Shown: one piece after another, positions 45,746 through 57,680 of the stretch
Layout of the letters: every line of letters begins with the position of its first letter
Numbering within the stretch: the first letter of the stretch is position 1
Assembly (NCBI GenBank): GCA_018524725.1
Contig: JAEUWP010000503.1
Coordinates: forward strand, 124,001 to 188,000
Source of the DNA: Podaxis mareebaensis
Lineage: Eukaryota > Basidiomycota > Agaricomycetes > Agaricales > Agaricaceae
Length of the DNA: 64,000 bases
Reading direction: 5' to 3'
Notes under the pieces: generated by a model
The model's input: only the letters and a program-made list of their open reading frames with translations
What the model was told of the DNA's origin: nothing
Database searches by the model: none
Program-made: the position numbers and the translations under genes

Positions 45746-48636
45746 CTAAACATCCATACCCATCTCGACCCACAACTTCTGCGCTGTTTCCCTCGCTGTT
45801 GGCCTCACACCAGCTTCCGCTCTCATCCGTTTGTTGGACATTGCACCCGAACCAGCAGTTTGATCTCCGTTCTGTGTCCCGTCAGCGTCATCCTGTTGCT
45901 GCTCCTCTTGCTTCCGTTTCATCGCCAAGAAGTGTAAATATGCCAGGCTGTGTTTCGCTGATGGCGCACGTGGGATGTTCAACGGCGGTCCAGAAAACCA
46001 TAGCATTTCGTTCGTATCCGGATCCCGATCAAAGTGTTTAGCTGTCATGAGAAGACGCCTTAATTTAGCAAATGCGCCCGAAAGCTGAGGGAAGGAATGC
46101 TCACTAGTCTCCGGGGGCAGCTTCTCAATCTGTATGTTGCTTCCAAGCGCGGCACCTCCCGCAGCTGTATAAACTGATCTGTCAGGTCCCGGTGGCCGAT
46201 ACGGCTGAGTGACATGTTGTTGCTGGTGTTGCTGGTGTGATTGTACCTGCTGATGGTGCTGTGGCTGAGGCGTTGGCGCAACGGATCCTGATGCAGCTGT
46301 TTGTGTCGTCGATGGCCCAACATACTGTCCTTTACTGGGCCCCGTGTCCCCACTCGAACCTTTCTTCATCATTTTCTTCTTCTCCACATCTGCCTCACTC
46401 GCATCTTCGGGTACGTAGGGCACAATTCCCCCAGGTCCCTTCACCTTATTCCCTTTCACCAAGAACGGGCTAGGATAACGGATCGGATACACCATTCGTT
46501 CGAATGGATAGATCGGCATAAACTCAGTGCTCTTGCGTACTTCCTCGGGGATGCACGAGTTCCAGTTCTTGATTTTGACGAACACACGATCACGGTCGTT
46601 GTATCGCGAATCACAGACGTAGAGTGGGAACCCGAGGTACCAGTAAGGAGGTCGGGGTCGCCCGCGGATATGGCGGGCTGTGAACTGACATGCAATTTTT
46701 TCGATGATGTCCTCAACTGGGTGATCAGCGAAATGACCTATGATAGCGATAAAAATCGTTTATAAGTCGAGGCTGTGCAAAGGCCGTATTTTGACGGGAA
46801 TCAATGAGCGCTCACTTGTTTTGAACACTTCTCCTTCCCAGAACTTTCTCTCGGCGGGGTGAAATGTCTGCGGCAATGTAAATATGGAACAACATTTTAA
46901 TGGCATTTGAACGTACCTGTTCTGGTCTGTAGTACCATGATACAGTTATCCCGGGTTGGCCTGCCTTCGCGCTGTGATTTGCGTGGCATTAGAGATGCAC
47001 ATCACAGTACGCAACGAACAACTCACGGGTCTTCTGAGATCCAACACCGGAAAACTTGAGCTATAATGGGACGACTGGGGTCATCAGGATTACTCAAATG
47101 TACCCAATCGGCCAATTTCAGAGTCCATCCTTTGTAATGCACCTCATCGACAAATTTGCGATCCCGTGTCAAGACGCGGTGTGTCGTTACGCCGGCTACG
47201 CCATCTGTGTCACCTCCGTGTACCGGTTTTGTCGTACCCGGTCCAGCGCGTAGGGCTGCAAAATTGGTCGTTGAAACATAAGGAGGTCCAGCCGGAGGGT
47301 TTGGCGACGTAAGTGCTTGGTATAGACGTTGCAGGAGGAGGATGTTTCCGTAGGCCTCGCTACAGGGTTCATAATATCGCCGGGCCTTTTCAAACAACCG
47401 AGCGATCTCTTTGTCAAAGTCTTTTGCACTTTCGTACTTCTTCCCACGTGCTCGTGACTATATACGTGAAAAGTAACATGAGTGCAGTTGGGATCATATG
47501 CTGGCTCGAAGGACGGCATACCTCGATGAGCTTGAGGGAGAGAGGTGTTGTATATGATAGATGAGGTATCGTAGACTCCTCGGGGAGTGCCTCCAGACAC
47601 GAAGACGGCTTGTTACCGCTGTCCATGTTATCAGCGCCTCCAGGAATACATCGGAGAAAATGACATACACGACGTCTTTGTAATTCTTGATCGCCTGCAC
47701 AAGTTCTACCAGTCTATCCTGTTGTTTCAAGTTTCAACGAGGCGGCACATACGAGCAAAAATACACGCACCGGTGACGCCTCCTCCATCCACCCCTGCTC
47801 GCCGAACCCTGGCCACCTGGGCAAACCCTTCTCCAACTGTTTCACAATCTCCTCGCTTTCCGGATCGCGCTCAGCTACCATATCATCTCCAGCTCCATCA
47901 TCCGCCGACATAATGTCCACCTCCACATCCGGCGTCGGTTGTCTCTGCACAGATTTCGGTCGTATAGGTACAGGCTTTGCATAAGTCGTCGTATTCGACG
48001 CCTGTGTCGAATTCACCATTTTGCTAGAGGTGGGAGCAGGTGTGCTGGTGGAATGAGGCTGAGAGCTTGTTTGTTGTGGTTGTGCGGGTTTAGCGGGTGC
48101 AGGTTTAGGTTGATCGACAACGCCATGGACCTTTTGTGCCGACGATGGCGGTGGAGATGTGCGCGGAGTGGGAAGCACACCTTTCTTCCTCCACTCGCTC
48201 TCCAACGCGCTCTATATCATGAAACCGAGGAAAATCCACGTTGAACCAGGGTCTGACAGCAGCCATCAAGCCACACGAACCTTGAGGGTCTCTGCATCTA
48301 GCGCTATCTGACTTTTTGGTTCATTGTAAAATAATGCATTCCAGAAGACGAGAGACATGTCTGTGTATACGTCCGAGGCATCTTTATACCGTCCCTTCTC
48401 GAGCCCAGCCTTGATGTTGTTGATACAGCGTGGTTCTGGAATGACCTAAGTGTGTTGAGCGCGCATGAGTGTAGCTAACCGAGCAGTCTTACCTCGTAAT
48501 ATTGAGGCCATTCTTCCCGATCAACTAGGTCCATAAACATTCCGCACAGTGCACGCTTTCCCCGGGGCGCGTGCATACCCAACAATGTGTTCAGGACTTC
48601 CTCGATAGCCGTCTTTTGCACTGCGGATATTGGCAT
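45746..48636 (-). CDS. RSC1: RSC1/RSC2-like chromatin remodeller subunit (two bromodomains, BAH)
   Basis: A multi-exon gene on the minus strand. The ATG at 48636 (MPISAVQKTAIEEVLNTLL) leads directly into bromodomain 1: GKRALCGMFMDLVDREEWPQ, then YNEPKSQIALDAETLKAL-type sequence, and ESEWRKKGVLPTPRTSPPP. A Pro/Ser linker carries an acidic patch. Bromodomain 2 follows: VELVQAIKNYKD, IPHLSYTTPLSLKLIE, then FEKARRYYEPCSEAYGNILL. The BAH domain is next: DEVHYKGWTLKLADWVHLSN to GITVSWYYRPEQTFHPAE, IIEKIACQFTA, and MPIYPFERMVYPIRYPSPF. The C-terminus is Gln/His-rich and ends at 45746 (TAG). RSC1/2 reads acetylated histones in the nuclear RSC complex and promotes nucleosome remodelling. An in-frame upstream start is possible. 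Confidence 0.88.
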
Positions 48637-49082
48637 TCTCCAAGGTTTCTCCGGTACGAAGATTAGAGGGGAGGTCAATGAGAGGTCGCGATGTGCGCGA
48701 TATTTGTTGTTGTTTTCGTATGCATCGCTCTCCGTGATTCTGCCACAATATGTAATGCATTCTGTCTTGTATAAATCCAAGAATACAAGAAAATTTGTGT
48801 TGGTACAATCTGTGCTACTTCTCGGTGCTCTCATTTACAAGTACTTCTCGCGGCGGTAAGTAGACGAAATTTTTGTACAAATGCCAAGGATGTCGTGGAT
48901 AGGAGACTGATTTACCAAAACAAGGCCGGAAAAAAAAGCAAGAACGAATCGTCAGACGCCTAGAGCAAGCAAAAAGATGTAGGACTCTCGGACTCATGGA
49001 CACGAGCGGGGTCTTCATGGTAGCATTTGATCCAAACGTAGTCATGAAGTCGTTCCCATCCCATAACCGCAAACCTCTTCCC
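48637..49082. other. Spacer between RSC1-like and C2H2 genes
   Basis: Holds the RSC1-like 5' region and the 3' flank of the C2H2 gene. A minus-strand frame continues to 48815 in another register but looks like a shadow. Confidence 0.4.
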
Positions 49083-50812
49083 TCAACAGACCAAAACTCG
49101 TCCAAGGACAATTCCTCCACTTCCGCCAAAGTTGGTATTCCGAACATCCTTCCCTCCCAATCCCAAACCATGCCCCAACCCAGGTCCAGGAAGCACCCCC
49201 TTCCACTCGAGCGGATGGTAGGGCCTCGTCGAGACGTTCTCATCCCAAGAATCCCTCTCCTCCTTGGGCAAGTTCCGGCGCACCGGCGGCAAAGGTACAG
49301 GGGTCGAAAGGTGAGTCTCCTCACATGCCAAATTAAACGCTCTTAATGACCATGGGATCCATACCGAAGGCGATGGTGCGCGTCTACGGCGTTTCTGCCC
49401 AGGGGTTTTCTGGCCAGCGCCTTCAACGTCTCCATTATGGTTTGGTGATTGACTGGAAGACAAAGATGAGGGACTCGAAGTCGATCCTGTCGATGGCAAT
49501 GTACGACCGCGCTTCGGGCCCCCTGCTTTTCCGTTGGGTGCGCTTTGGTCAGTGGGCATATCAGGTAGAACGCCTTTGGCTGAGGGGGGGATGGAAGAGG
49601 ATACGGCAGAAGATGTTGTAGCATTCACAGGCTTTAAGATACACCTTCGGACGTGCCGATTCAGGTTCGACGCCACGCCGAATCGTCGGCCACAAGTTTC
49701 GCAGACGAAAGCTGAAAAGGGAGGATTCCAGTGCCTTCTATTCACTGATAACGGTAATCAAACTCACCCTTTTCCCCAGTGTGCACAAGAAGGTGCTACG
49801 GGATTAATAAACGAAGCGTAAGTGTCTTTTCTCCCGGCAATACTTAGTCGAAATCATGTGTTCACCTTTCTCAGTGTACTTGGGCGGTCAAATCTACAAT
49901 AACGATTAGTTCATAACAACCCGACCACCATTCAACCCCAACTGACCGTTTATGACACATCGTGCAAGCATGCTTTTTCTCCCGTAATATTATGTCAGGG
50001 ACGGGAATCATAGTCATTGCATTCGCTACACTCGGTGGCATCTGTATCACAAGCGGCGGCCGTTGCGCGGTCAAACCAGTGCCATCAATTGCAACAGGTG
50101 GTGGTGTCTGTTCTCTTCCTCGGCCATTCGGATTCAACAAAACAGCCATAGCAGCAGGTGTAGGTAATCGAGCGGTGGGCGAACGGACAGGATGGGTATG
50201 GGATTGCTCCACCGTATCCGCGCTTTTAATCGTCGACGCCAAGTCGAAGAACGCAGGATCCCGTGGTAACGCACTCGACTCGCTGGTAATATCAGGAATC
50301 TGAGGAAGCGTAGGTGCATGCGGATGTTGCTGTGCGAGTGCGTGCGGATGCGGACGCGATAGAGGAGCCATGGTTACCTGCTCTATGGAACGGCCTTCCC
50401 ATTGCCATCCCTGGCTTTGCTCGTAGCGGCCTGGCATTTCCTCGGAATAGCGGGACCTACCCGGTACGGATAATGATCGGTCGCAGACCCCAACAAAATT
50501 GGATTCGTTAAAGGCAAGGTCGGTGGTGTCAAAGGCAATGTTCATCGTTGCAGTGGTCCTATAGGTAGCTGAAGATAGCCCACCATCAACGGCAACATTA
50601 CTAGCACTGGATGGAAATCCGCCGTCGTTCATGTGTTGATAATCTTCATGTGGGTGCGCAAACGATGATCCTCTCGAGAAGCTGCCAGCAAGATTGTCTC
50701 CGCCTGTCGCGAAACACTGGCCATGTGTTGTGGAGTATGGGTTTGAGACAGCGTGGTAGTAGTCTATGGGTGATGGACAGGCCGGGGAGGAGATAATGTA
50801 TTGGGCCTGCAT
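49083..50812 (-). CDS. C2H2 zinc-finger transcription factor
   Basis: The ATG at 50812 opens a ~285-residue disordered N-terminus (Ser, Pro, His; PHPHALAQQHPHAPTLPQIP). Two adjacent fingers are then assembled from small exons: finger 1 CTMCHKRFDRPSTLRKH with H at LLVH, linked by TGEKAF to finger 2 CETCGRRFGVASNLNRH, whose last ligand is Cys (VRRC). Three short introns (52-71 nt, GT-AG) split the fingers. The C-terminus is basic (GQKRRRRAPSPS) and then Gly-rich to the TGA at 49083. It is likely a nuclear DNA-binding regulator; its targets cannot be read from sequence. Confidence 0.8.
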
Positions 50813-52832
50813 GGGAAGAGCGGAATCAGCGAATGGACCTGCTGCAAAGATGTTATATATTTTCCGATCCCTTAATATGTCCTCTGTTCACGAACGAGGT
50901 GAGAATTCTCATCGAAGGCTAGGCATCTGTCCACACCTTTCTCGATACCTTCGCGGTCGATTTACGTGCTCGTGGGCTCGCGGAGCTGAAATCAAACTTA
51001 GCACGCCCAAATCTTCCATTAAGCCCGATGAGATCAACGAAGGAGGGGGTAGCGAGGGAAAAAAGGGTTCGATCATTGGATTCAGATTCAGTATGGTGCA
51101 CTTATCTTGGAAGCTGATCTCTCAAACCTTCCAACTACATGCGATGATTTCGTGGCCAGCCACTCGAGCTGGCTGAATCCGAGAGCCAAACCACCTGAAT
51201 ACGCCAAGACGGTCTAGTAAAAGAAGCAGACTTCGCCCACAAGAACCCACCCAGCCGTGCCCTGATGCTAGGTCTATTCTGAGCTGAGATCAGCCAACGT
51301 CCTCATGTCCTAACGCATGTTGATGAATCCCCTGTTTCCAAAATGGGGGCGTCATCGATAAGTAAAATGTCGGTATCTTTGCAATCTCCCACCCTTGCGC
51401 GCAGCACACCCGACCATCTGGCACCAAGCAAGCATTAGCCGAAGCCTTTTATTTCACTCTCCGATACTGAAGCCGCCTTGCTGGAACCCCCGACCCACTC
51501 TTGCAGGGAGGGAGACACAATGTGTGTACACTTCCCTGCCTATCAGCATCGACGCGTCTCGAACCTGGGTAACGAAAGCTCGTGTTTCATTGTCAAGGAC
51601 AACCAAATGGAGCCCGTCCCAACTAATACAGTCCCCCTGACCTTCCTTTACCTCACCGTCATTTTGTACAGAAATTCTCACATACAACTTTATCAAACGT
51701 CTGTGACGTCTTCTTTAGGCTTACTTCTGCAAAAATTCCCTTCACTACGGCATATTGCTCGTAATCTAGAGACCGTGTTGGCATCATCCCTGATACAAAG
51801 AAAAGTTGAACGTCATGCAAAACATCTGTCCTGACAAACAGCCGGGTTGTGTTTCACCCTTGGTCCATCCTAGAGCGTATCGTGTTCATAGACACAACGC
51901 CACTTACTCACAGAGCGTCTAGATACGAAGAGTGGTATTTCAACCCTGATTCTGCCATTTGGCGATCCTAACCTATCCTTAAATGGTACCCAACTGATCT
52001 GCTCAAAAACAAAAAAGACCTCATGTAAAGCCACGATTCCGCTTGCAACACAGCCGAGATGGCGTCCTTCATCGCTTCATTAATTTCAGATTTGCATTTT
52101 TACAAAACTAGAAACCGAAATTTCTAGTGCAATGGGCTTACGCAGACCCGAAGAAAGCACAAGTCCCTATGGGTCGGTTGGTCAGGTGTTCTGCCACTAG
52201 AGCTGAGGACGACTTGTATGATTCGGGCGGAATGAACGACGGAAAGCCGAGTCGACGCTCGTTATCCAGTGCACTGGTCTTTATTTTACTTCCTCGTATA
52301 CCTTTACCTCTTCGTTGTTCTTCGACGCTGTGCAAAGTATGCCTCGAGGGTGATGTGTTGAACCTCAAGGGCGTGATGTATCTTGTTGCAGAGTCGAGAG
52401 AACCAATAGCGTATTCATTGGAATGGCCAGCCCGTTCCAATTCATTCAACGGGAATGGAAGTTTCCAAGGCCAAAACTCAAAAAACATGCCGTTTTCATG
52501 TCTCAAGAAAGAATCTTCATTCCGCTAGACGCCGACTATGCATTATTTGTCATAAGAACCGTCATGTACACAACGATACAGTCGTCGGACCAAGTATCTA
52601 CAGCGTGACAACTCTACAACTGCAACGTGGGCTCGCAGATCATTCCCTCCTTCACCACATATACTCTGTGCCATCCATACATCGGGGCTTACACGCGCCG
52701 CCAGCCACCACATGGGATGATTCAAAAATACCACCCTCCAGATAGACTATACAAAATCACGAAAGAAGTAAAAACTCGAGAAACCAGCGAAGAAATCGAA
52801 CAACCTTCTAGCATTGAGACTAACCCTTTACC
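50813..52832. other. Two kilobases without a recognisable gene
   Basis: Promoter region of the C2H2 gene on the left, 3' flank of the GH-like gene on the right. Frames at 51478-51834 and 52127-52528 are the longest but show no domain, no splice-supported extension and an unbiased composition. Confidence 0.5.
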
Positions 52833-55800
52833 TCATTTAAACCTGCCAAACAGCTTCGTCCCCGCAGCTTCCAACTGTTCCCTGGTTTTCTTTCCCGCAA
52901 CTTTATCAACAGCCGATAACGCAAATCCAATCGCTTGCTGACCCGTTGTCGAGGCGACAGGGAAGTTCGGGCCTGAAGAGCTTGGTCGTGTGCTGGTGTT
53001 TGGTCCTATACGAAGAAAAAAAAATAGGTTCAGCTGTGCGAGGGTAACGGGCGGAAACTCACGTGGAGGAATAGCAGGTGGCGTACCACCTGGCCCGGCC
53101 ATCCAGGGCCCTGGTGTACCAGCCGGAGGAAATGCCGGTCCACCTTGCTGACCATAAGGTGTCCCAGGTTGTCCATGTGGATGCTGCGGTGGGTATCCAC
53201 CGTATCCACCCTGTGGCCCACTAGGGAACATCGGTCCACCCATAGAGCCCGGGCCATGCCCGTACTCTCCAGATCCGTGGGGAAATTGCATCCCAGGCGG
53301 CCCATTGGTGCTGGGTGGTTGTGGTGAGGGCGTGTTATGTGGTGGGTGAGGGTGAGCGGGACCAGAATGAGGAAGCGGCGCTTGATAATAGCCTGCTGGG
53401 CCGCCCGAGGATAGATCTGTGGTAGTAGACGGATATGATATCTGTCCCACAGACGGACTCTGCGGCGAAGAGTTGTGATGTGTCGGATAGGAAGGGAAGG
53501 TCTGTTGTTGGCCTGGATAAGTCGATGTCTGTTGTCCAGGATATGTAGAAGTCTGCTGTCCTGGGTAAGTCGACGTCTGCTGACCTGGATACGTCGACAC
53601 ACCATGTCCTCCAGCGGCGGGACTCGTAGGAGGGTACGGTGATGTAGGCCTTTGCCCCGGATAACTTGAACCCAAAGGACTAGGATACGGGCTCAATCCA
53701 GGACCACTGAGTCCGCCAGGTCCCATTGGGAAGCTGGGTCCCGCACCCGGGCCTGCCCCAGGAACACCGGGAAAACTAGGTCCAGGGCTTGCACCCGTAT
53801 GAAGGGAGGGTACGGATGGTCCATTGTAGGACTTTCCACCTGCACCTATAGTACTTGCACCTCCGCAGATGGTAGCACTTGGCTTTAGATGCGCGCCACC
53901 TCCACCCGAAGGTGCAGAGTGGTGGCCAGCGCTATACGTGTGTGGTCTACTCAGATTCGCACCCCCTGCACCACCAGAGGGGTTGTACACGGGATACGGT
54001 GTATTCTGTGGACTCGAGTTATTGATTTTCCATTCTGGCGGGGGCCATTGACTTTGAGACCACGGTCCTGGTGTATTGGGTTCCTGGGGTCGCGGTGGTT
54101 GCTGTTGGTGTTGCGGAAGTGCAGAGCTATACCCATGTGGAGACTGAGAGGTAGAAGGGTGTGTAGCCATATTGGGTTGTGGGTAAGGTCTTCCAGGTCC
54201 AGCAGATGAATTCGGCCTCGAACCAGGATTTGAGTTCGCCTTTCCGTACCCGTTGTATCCACCTTGACTAGAGCCAGATGCAGCAGGATGTGCGGGATGC
54301 AGGGGTGGTGGCGAGAATGACGTGCCAAATGCGCCAGGGCTGGCTGGTTGACTCGATCCCGGCTGTGAGAGGCTTGCACGTCCGAGATCGTTTGCGAGCG
54401 ACGCAACGGGATCTGGTGGGCCATATCCGGTACCATGGGGTTGTTGTGCTGGGTATGTAGATGTATTGATGCCTGGAGGAGCGGAAGCATGTGAAGAGGG
54501 GACGGAAGGAACAGCACCAGCGGCAGGGTTAACAGCGACTGACGTGGGTGTTGGCGCGGATACACTGGAGTGGGCGGGAACAGCACTAGGTGAAGCAGCT
54601 GTAGTAGTACTCGCGTTCGCGGCGGCCGGTACAGTAGCAGGCACCTCTTCTGCCTCTAAAGAATACGGAGGCGGTGGTGCCTCTTCCTTCTCCTCGCTCT
54701 GAGCAGCTAGCCACTCCTCATACGACTGCCCTTCACCAGCTCCGCCGCCCGGTTTACCACCGCTCGCTTCAGGACCACCAGCAGCCAAAGAGCCAGAAGG
54801 CCCACTACTACTAACACCAGCGGAACTAGGCCCGGGAGCAACGGCCTGAACTGGTACCTCTTCGTACTTGGGTCGGTTGGACCAGTAATCCTGGAGTTCC
54901 TTCGATGGGAAGGTTTCAAAGAGCCTTCGTTCATTGCGGAGCACTTCTGCCGCGAAGCCGCAGATCCGCATATACCTAGTTAATAATTAACAATTGTTAT
55001 GTGAGTAACGTGTAAATTGATGTGCAGGGTGGTGTTAACCCTCTTACCAATCTGATGGTAAATCGTAGCCATCTTCGTCCAAGGCCATAAATTTGAACTT
55101 CTCTGATTCCGGCAGTAGTCGTTTGTGCGGGACGACGGGCATGAATGCAGTCCCTTCGTCGTATCTTTTGCCACATCGAAATTAGACCCTTGACACTGGC
55201 GAAATGATCGGTAAAGTATACTTACTCATCCCACATCGCACCGTACATCGTTCGGACGCCAAATTTACGTGCGTTGTAGACTTGCTTCCACAAAAAACGT
55301 CCACCATTCCTCTTGATGTTGTTCCAGCCCCATTTTCCTTCGGACAGATTATACCCCTGCTACCCCGTTAGTTTGTGATCCAAGCACACCCAAAGTACCC
55401 TCAACGCACCGATCCACCAGGAAAAACCACAGGAATATAATCGATCTTCTTATGCCCCTCTTCTGCGCGTCTTTTGATGAGCTCTGAGTCACCCTTCATC
55501 TTCGTCTCCGCAAAATTATCCGCTTCGTGCTCAGATGAGTATCTACCAATCGTCCACGGGGAGATAGCGTCAAACTCGTTCAACCACACATCCACCATCT
55601 CGGGGTTCCGATCAGCATCACCCTCGGATGTCCTCCAATACGCGGGGACACCTGCCATGATGTACACTCCTCCTGGTGTGACACTCCGGAAATACGCCAC
55701 AATAGCCCGAACCAGCGCTGGAGTGTGGCCAGCTCCGTCAAATCCGAAACCTAGGCACCCATGCACGCGAGAGAAAGCGGAAGAAGCGACGATCAGACAG

Positions 55801-56737
55801 AGATCTCCGCAAGTCGAAGAAGACCTCACTTACCCCATAATGCAACTACGGGTTTTTCCTTTTCTTTGAGGTAATTAGGACTGTCCAATACGCCCTTTTC
55901 GCGCACGAGGTGCACCCAATCGCGCTCGAGTACTCTCACAATGCGATCGGCTGGGACACCGGATACATCATACCTATACAATGTGGTGATCGGAATGTGA
56001 ACAAGGTGGAAGTATCAAAGGAGGGACTTACATGATTGCAAATACCCGGCCTTCTTTCTCTGCAGCCTCTCGGACACGATCGCCAACCTCGTCGCGTATC
56101 TTCCGAATTCCCTCATTTCCTGCCTCGAGATCGGTCTGACCCGCGAAACGTTGCAAGAAAGCCCCATCTACGCCGTGTTCCGCCATCCAGTGGAAATGTC
56201 TACAGCAGTTGGTCAATAGAATGTTCTAGAGAATGCTACTGCCCTGTAGGTGGGACTCACCTCTGCACAGTCTTGCTATTTCTTGAGGAAAAAAGGAAGA
56301 CTTGTTCGCCTGTTTTCGTTTTCAAGCCTGGTGCGGGGTAGAGTTCAGAAGGAGAGTACGAGGATACGTCGGGCCATAGGTCAGTATTGGGCCGCCCTCC
56401 GTCAGGGATCGGATATGTGAACCAATGTAGCCAGCCGTGGTGACCTAAAGCTGGATATGAGCCAAAATCGCTGTAATCAGGTCGATGGAGTGCTCACCTG
56501 GACCCACTGGCTCTCCATCGCCAGCACATGTAAACCTACGCAGTCAATTCTGGGCGCCAACTCGGTGCTGTGAGCACACCACGCACCACCCTTGATAGCC
56601 AACCAAAAACTTGTCCTGGATGGTTGAAGGATCAGCACTATATACCACGTAGGGCGCATAAGTACATTTGTTTCAGCTAGCGACACACTGGCTCACCGCT
56701 TTATCCTGCGCTCTAATGTTGAACTTGAGCTAGCCAT
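52833..56737 (-). CDS. GH71/GH99-like glycoside hydrolase-fold protein with long disordered tail
   Basis: A multi-exon minus-strand gene from ATG 56737 (MASSSSTLERRIK). The catalytic-type domain reads QDKFLVGYQGW, GDGEPVGPGHHGWLHWFTYP, FHWMAEHGVDGAFLQRFAGQ, RVFAIMYDVSG, then LGFDGAGHTPALVRAIVAYF, GGVYIMAGVPAYWRTSEGDA, FDAISPWTIGRY and VFPGGSGYNLSEGKWGWNN. It ends with DEDGYDLPSDWYMRICGFAA. These are the hallmarks of GH71/GH99-like proteins acting on alpha-linked or mannan-type glycans; the exact substrate is unknown. From about 54880 to 53060 follows a ~600-residue Pro/Gly/Gln/Ser-rich tail. A small final exon (intron about 53060-53007) ends AGKKTREQLEAAGTKLFGRF. No secretion signal is seen, so a cytosolic or membrane-peripheral location is possible. 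Confidence 0.75.
53505..53606. repeat. 24-bp coding minisatellite (STYPGQQT x4)
   Basis: Four near-identical in-frame 24-bp units in the disordered tail of the GH-like protein encode STYPGQQT repeats, the last unit ending QQQTF. Copy number is likely to vary between strains. Confidence 0.85.
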
Positions 56738-56871
56738 GATGGTGGTAGCGAAGAAAGATGTTGAAGATGTTAAGCGGCGTCTATCCGCAAACAACCAGAA
56801 TTTAGCAGTGCCAGATCACTGTCAGTCGCCGTCTGTCAGGCATCTGCTGCCCTGTCAGTGCCACGATCATC
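56738..56871. promoter_or_regulatory. Short bidirectional promoter interval
   Basis: Only 134 bp separate the divergent ATGs of the GH-like gene (minus) and the P-loop kinase gene (plus), so both must share or overlap promoter sequence. No specific binding site is identified. Confidence 0.5.
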
Positions 56872-57680
56872 ATGGATTCCCTTGCCGCCGACCTCGCTGT
56901 CAACCTTGTCACACGTCTCAACGAGTACCAAATCCACGATCATTACGCGTGTTTATGGCTGACAGGCGCCTAGGACACCCCCTAACAAACGTCTACTCGT
57001 CGGTATTGCAGGCATCCCAGCTTCTGGCAAATCAACACTTGCACTTTCTCTCGTTACCAAGCTAACAGAGTCTCTCGCGGGCGCGACCGCAACGCATGCC
57101 GCGATCCTCGTGGGACTCGATGGCTGGCATTACACCCGCGCGGAGCTCGATGCCATGCCGGATCCCAAACTCGCGCATGACAGGCGGGGTGCGCACTGGA
57201 CGTTCAATGGTGCTTCCTATGTCAACTTCGTCCGTTCTCTCCGTGAAGATATCACAGCTACGACCCCAGTGATCACTGCACCTTCGTTCGACCACGCTCT
57301 CAAGGACCCTGCACCTGATGCTGTCGCCATTCACCCTCACCACCGTATCGTTATTATTGAAGGACTCTACACATTCCTTTCCACTGATCCTTGGGTTGAG
57401 GCTGGAAAACTCTTGGATGAGCGGTGGTTCATCCAGGTGGATATGTCCAAGGCGCAAAACCGCCTTGTCAAGCGACACGTTATCACTGGGGTTGCAAAGG
57501 ACATGGAGGAAGCACTCTGGAGGGCGCGGGAGAATGATGGGCCAAGTAAGTTGATTCGACGCTGCTAATATGGATATCCTTTGACTCTCCGTTCTAGACG
57601 GCAAATTTATCATCGACAATATGTTGGAACCCACAAGAGTCATAACGAGCATTGACGACCCTTCGTTAACACCCCCATGA
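56872..57680 (+). CDS. P-loop kinase of the YFH7 / uridine kinase-like family
   Basis: Exons 56872-56924, 56974-57545 and 57598-57680 give 235 residues; introns are 49 and 52 nt, GT-AG, the first with a good branch site (GGCTGAC). The N-terminus MDSLAADLAVNLVTRLNE is followed by the Walker A segment LLVGIAGIPASGKSTLALSL and the substrate-loop region GLDGWHYTRAELDAMPDP. AHDRRGAHWTFN comes next, then Walker B-like RIVIIEGLYTFLSTD, RLVKRHVITGVAKD and the tail NGKFIIDNMLEP. This matches fungal YFH7-like proteins of the PRK/uridine kinase superfamily. The phosphorylated substrate is not known, so the name is by family only. Confidence 0.82.

Noticed and set aside
52127..52528. 133-codon plus-strand frame
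   Set aside because: No recognisable feature and an overlapping minus-strand frame of equal quality; likely chance.
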